Source: an uncultured Ruminococcus sp. (GTDB taxonomy: Bacteria; Bacillota; Clostridia; Oscillospirales; CAG-272). Taken from it: a DNA stretch of 7,161 nucleotides. The notes below the pieces were generated by a model. The model saw only the letters and a list, made by a program, of their open reading frames with translations. It was not told the origin of the DNA and searched no databases. Where the stretch lies: positions 1 through 7,161 of the forward strand of contig CACXED010000013.1 of assembly GCA_902766575.1 (NCBI GenBank), given 5' to 3'. The position numbers were made by a program, and so were the translations under genes. Of the stretch, positions 6,919-7,161 are shown piece by piece. How positions within the stretch are numbered: position 1 is the stretch's first letter; the number at the start of each line of letters is the position of its first letter.

Positions 6919-6941
6919 AATATTAACAAATTGTAAATATT
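6919..6941. promoter_or_regulatory. AT-rich imperfect palindrome in the divergent intergenic region (operator candidate)
   Basis: Two 11-nt arms around a central A at 6930: left AATATTAACAA, right TTGTAAATATT. They are complementary at 10 of 11 positions; the only mismatch is 6925 against 6935. It sits about 55 nt upstream of the holB -35 box and about 35 nt before the presumed plus-strand -10. The layout (ACAA-A-TTGT inside) does not match an operator I know; the half sites are in the opposite order from Rex sites. Confidence 0.4.
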
Positions 6942-6975
6942 GAAAAGAAAAAAAGTAATCTGTCCCAACTCTGCG

Positions 6976-6986
6976 TATATTATATT
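6976..6986 (+). promoter_or_regulatory. Possible -10 region of the dgt-like gene
   Basis: The plus strand shows overlapping -10-like hexamers (TATATT at 6976-6981 and 6981-6986, TATTAT at 6978-6983) after an A-rich tract at 6943-6954. No good -35 lies at the right distance, so the promoter may be weak or depend on an activator. Transcription would begin near 6988-6993, just at the leader hairpin. Confidence 0.35.
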
Positions 6987-6990
6987 CGTA

Positions 6991-7005
6991 ACTGCCAAAA
7001 GCAGT
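6991..7005 (+). promoter_or_regulatory. Leader hairpin before the dgt-like gene
   Basis: ACTGC and GCAGT form a 5-bp stem around the loop CAAAA. If transcription starts where the -10 candidates suggest, this hairpin sits at the very 5' end of the mRNA, where it could protect the transcript; it ends 7 nt before the Shine-Dalgarno sequence. Confidence 0.4.
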
Positions 7006-7011
7006 GAAACC

Positions 7012-7023
7012 AAAGGCGGTGAT
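7012..7023 (+). promoter_or_regulatory. Strong Shine-Dalgarno sequence of the dgt-like gene
   Basis: AAAGGCGGTGAT differs from the ideal AAGGAGGTGAT at one base. It supports a translation start a few bases downstream, and the ATA at 7029-7031 is the only in-frame candidate at the right distance. Confidence 0.7.
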
Positions 7024-7028
7024 ACCGA

Positions 7029-7161
7029 ATAGAAAGAAGCGTCACGTCAAGACTCGAGGAGAGCCTTTCGCCCCTTGCGGCGAGAGAATCGCGCTCGCGC
7101 GGACGCGAAAGACCCGAGACGCCATCGGAGCTTCGCGGAGAATATCAGCGCGACCGCGACC
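7029..7161 (+). CDS. dGTPase-like HD-domain triphosphohydrolase, N-terminus (partial, unusual start)
   Basis: The first 44 codons of a protein that runs off the right edge. Seen: the segments LEESLSPLAA (9-18), SRGRERPETP (23-32) and EYQRDRD (38-44), which match the conserved N-terminus of deoxyguanosinetriphosphate triphosphohydrolase-like proteins (usual form: E..LSPYAA, SRGRERPE, FQRDRDRI). These enzymes remove triphosphate from dNTPs through an HD metal site, which would lie beyond the window. The frame has TGA at 7020-7022 upstream, and between it and the conserved part there is no ATG, GTG or TTG; ATA at 7029 is 5-8 nt after a near-perfect Shine-Dalgarno sequence. An unusual ATA start, or an ATG changed by mutation or sequencing error, explains this. 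In Clostridia this gene often precedes dnaG and the main sigma factor gene, consistent with the nearby replication gene. Confidence 0.82.
   Translation, partial: MERSVTSRLEESLSPLAARESRSRGRERPETPSELRGEYQRDRD

Noticed and set aside
7019..7161. An Arg-rich plus-strand frame starting with GTG at 7019
   Set aside because: The GTG lies within the Shine-Dalgarno sequence itself and the product is low-complexity. The neighbouring frame from 7029 shows the conserved dGTPase-like N-terminus.
6990..7161. A structured RNA or riboswitch in the right-hand leader
   Set aside because: The GTGAAACC / GTGATACC pair looked suggestive, but I could not match a known riboswitch core, and the sequence from 7029 onward is explained as coding.

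Overview
The window most likely comes from a moderately GC-rich Gram-positive anaerobe of the Clostridia (Oscillospiraceae/Ruminococcaceae-like). This is inferred from the holB-ricT gene pair (as in Bacillus/Clostridium), a dGTPase-like gene pointing away from it, a two-cluster clostridial-type ferredoxin, strong AGGAGG-type ribosome binding sites and sigma-A-type promoters. I could not compare it with any database.

Right part (about 4220-7161). Two housekeeping units diverge from a 237-nt intergenic region. On the minus strand, a promoter with perfect TTGACA / TATAAT boxes and 17-nt spacing drives holB (clamp-loader delta' subunit) and then ricT (PSP1-domain iron-sulfur protein of the RNase Y-associated complex). 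This RicT carries an unusual N-terminal extension of about 195 disordered residues. On the plus strand, the first 44 codons of a dGTPase-like HD phosphohydrolase (dgt family) run off the window edge. The frame is clear from its conserved SRGRERPE and YQRDRD motifs, but the only plausible start codon is ATA, set behind a near-perfect Shine-Dalgarno sequence. An AT-rich imperfect palindrome lies between the two promoters.

Middle (about 3830-4222). A single-gene unit encodes a 57-residue 2[4Fe-4S] ferredoxin. It has its own extended -10 promoter and a strong intrinsic terminator downstream.

Left part (1-3797). Four minus-strand genes are packed as an apparent operon: a large glycoside-hydrolase/deacetylase-like protein of unknown function, a short radical SAM protein resembling the TatD-associated family, an SGNH/GDSL hydrolase with an N-terminal beta-rich domain, and a metallo-beta-lactamase-fold hydrolase that is cut by the left edge. 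Spacings are 1 nt, 42 nt and a 4-nt ATGA overlap. I see no convincing promoter between the ferredoxin terminator and this cassette, so it may depend on read-through. The first gene carries a run of 16 adenines on its coding strand, a likely slippage or phase-variation site. The cassette (three likely hydrolases plus a radical SAM enzyme) is the least explained part of the window and the best candidate for an undescribed system, probably in carbohydrate or ester metabolism; that role is an inference.

No tRNA, rRNA, CRISPR array, insertion sequence or recognised riboswitch was seen.
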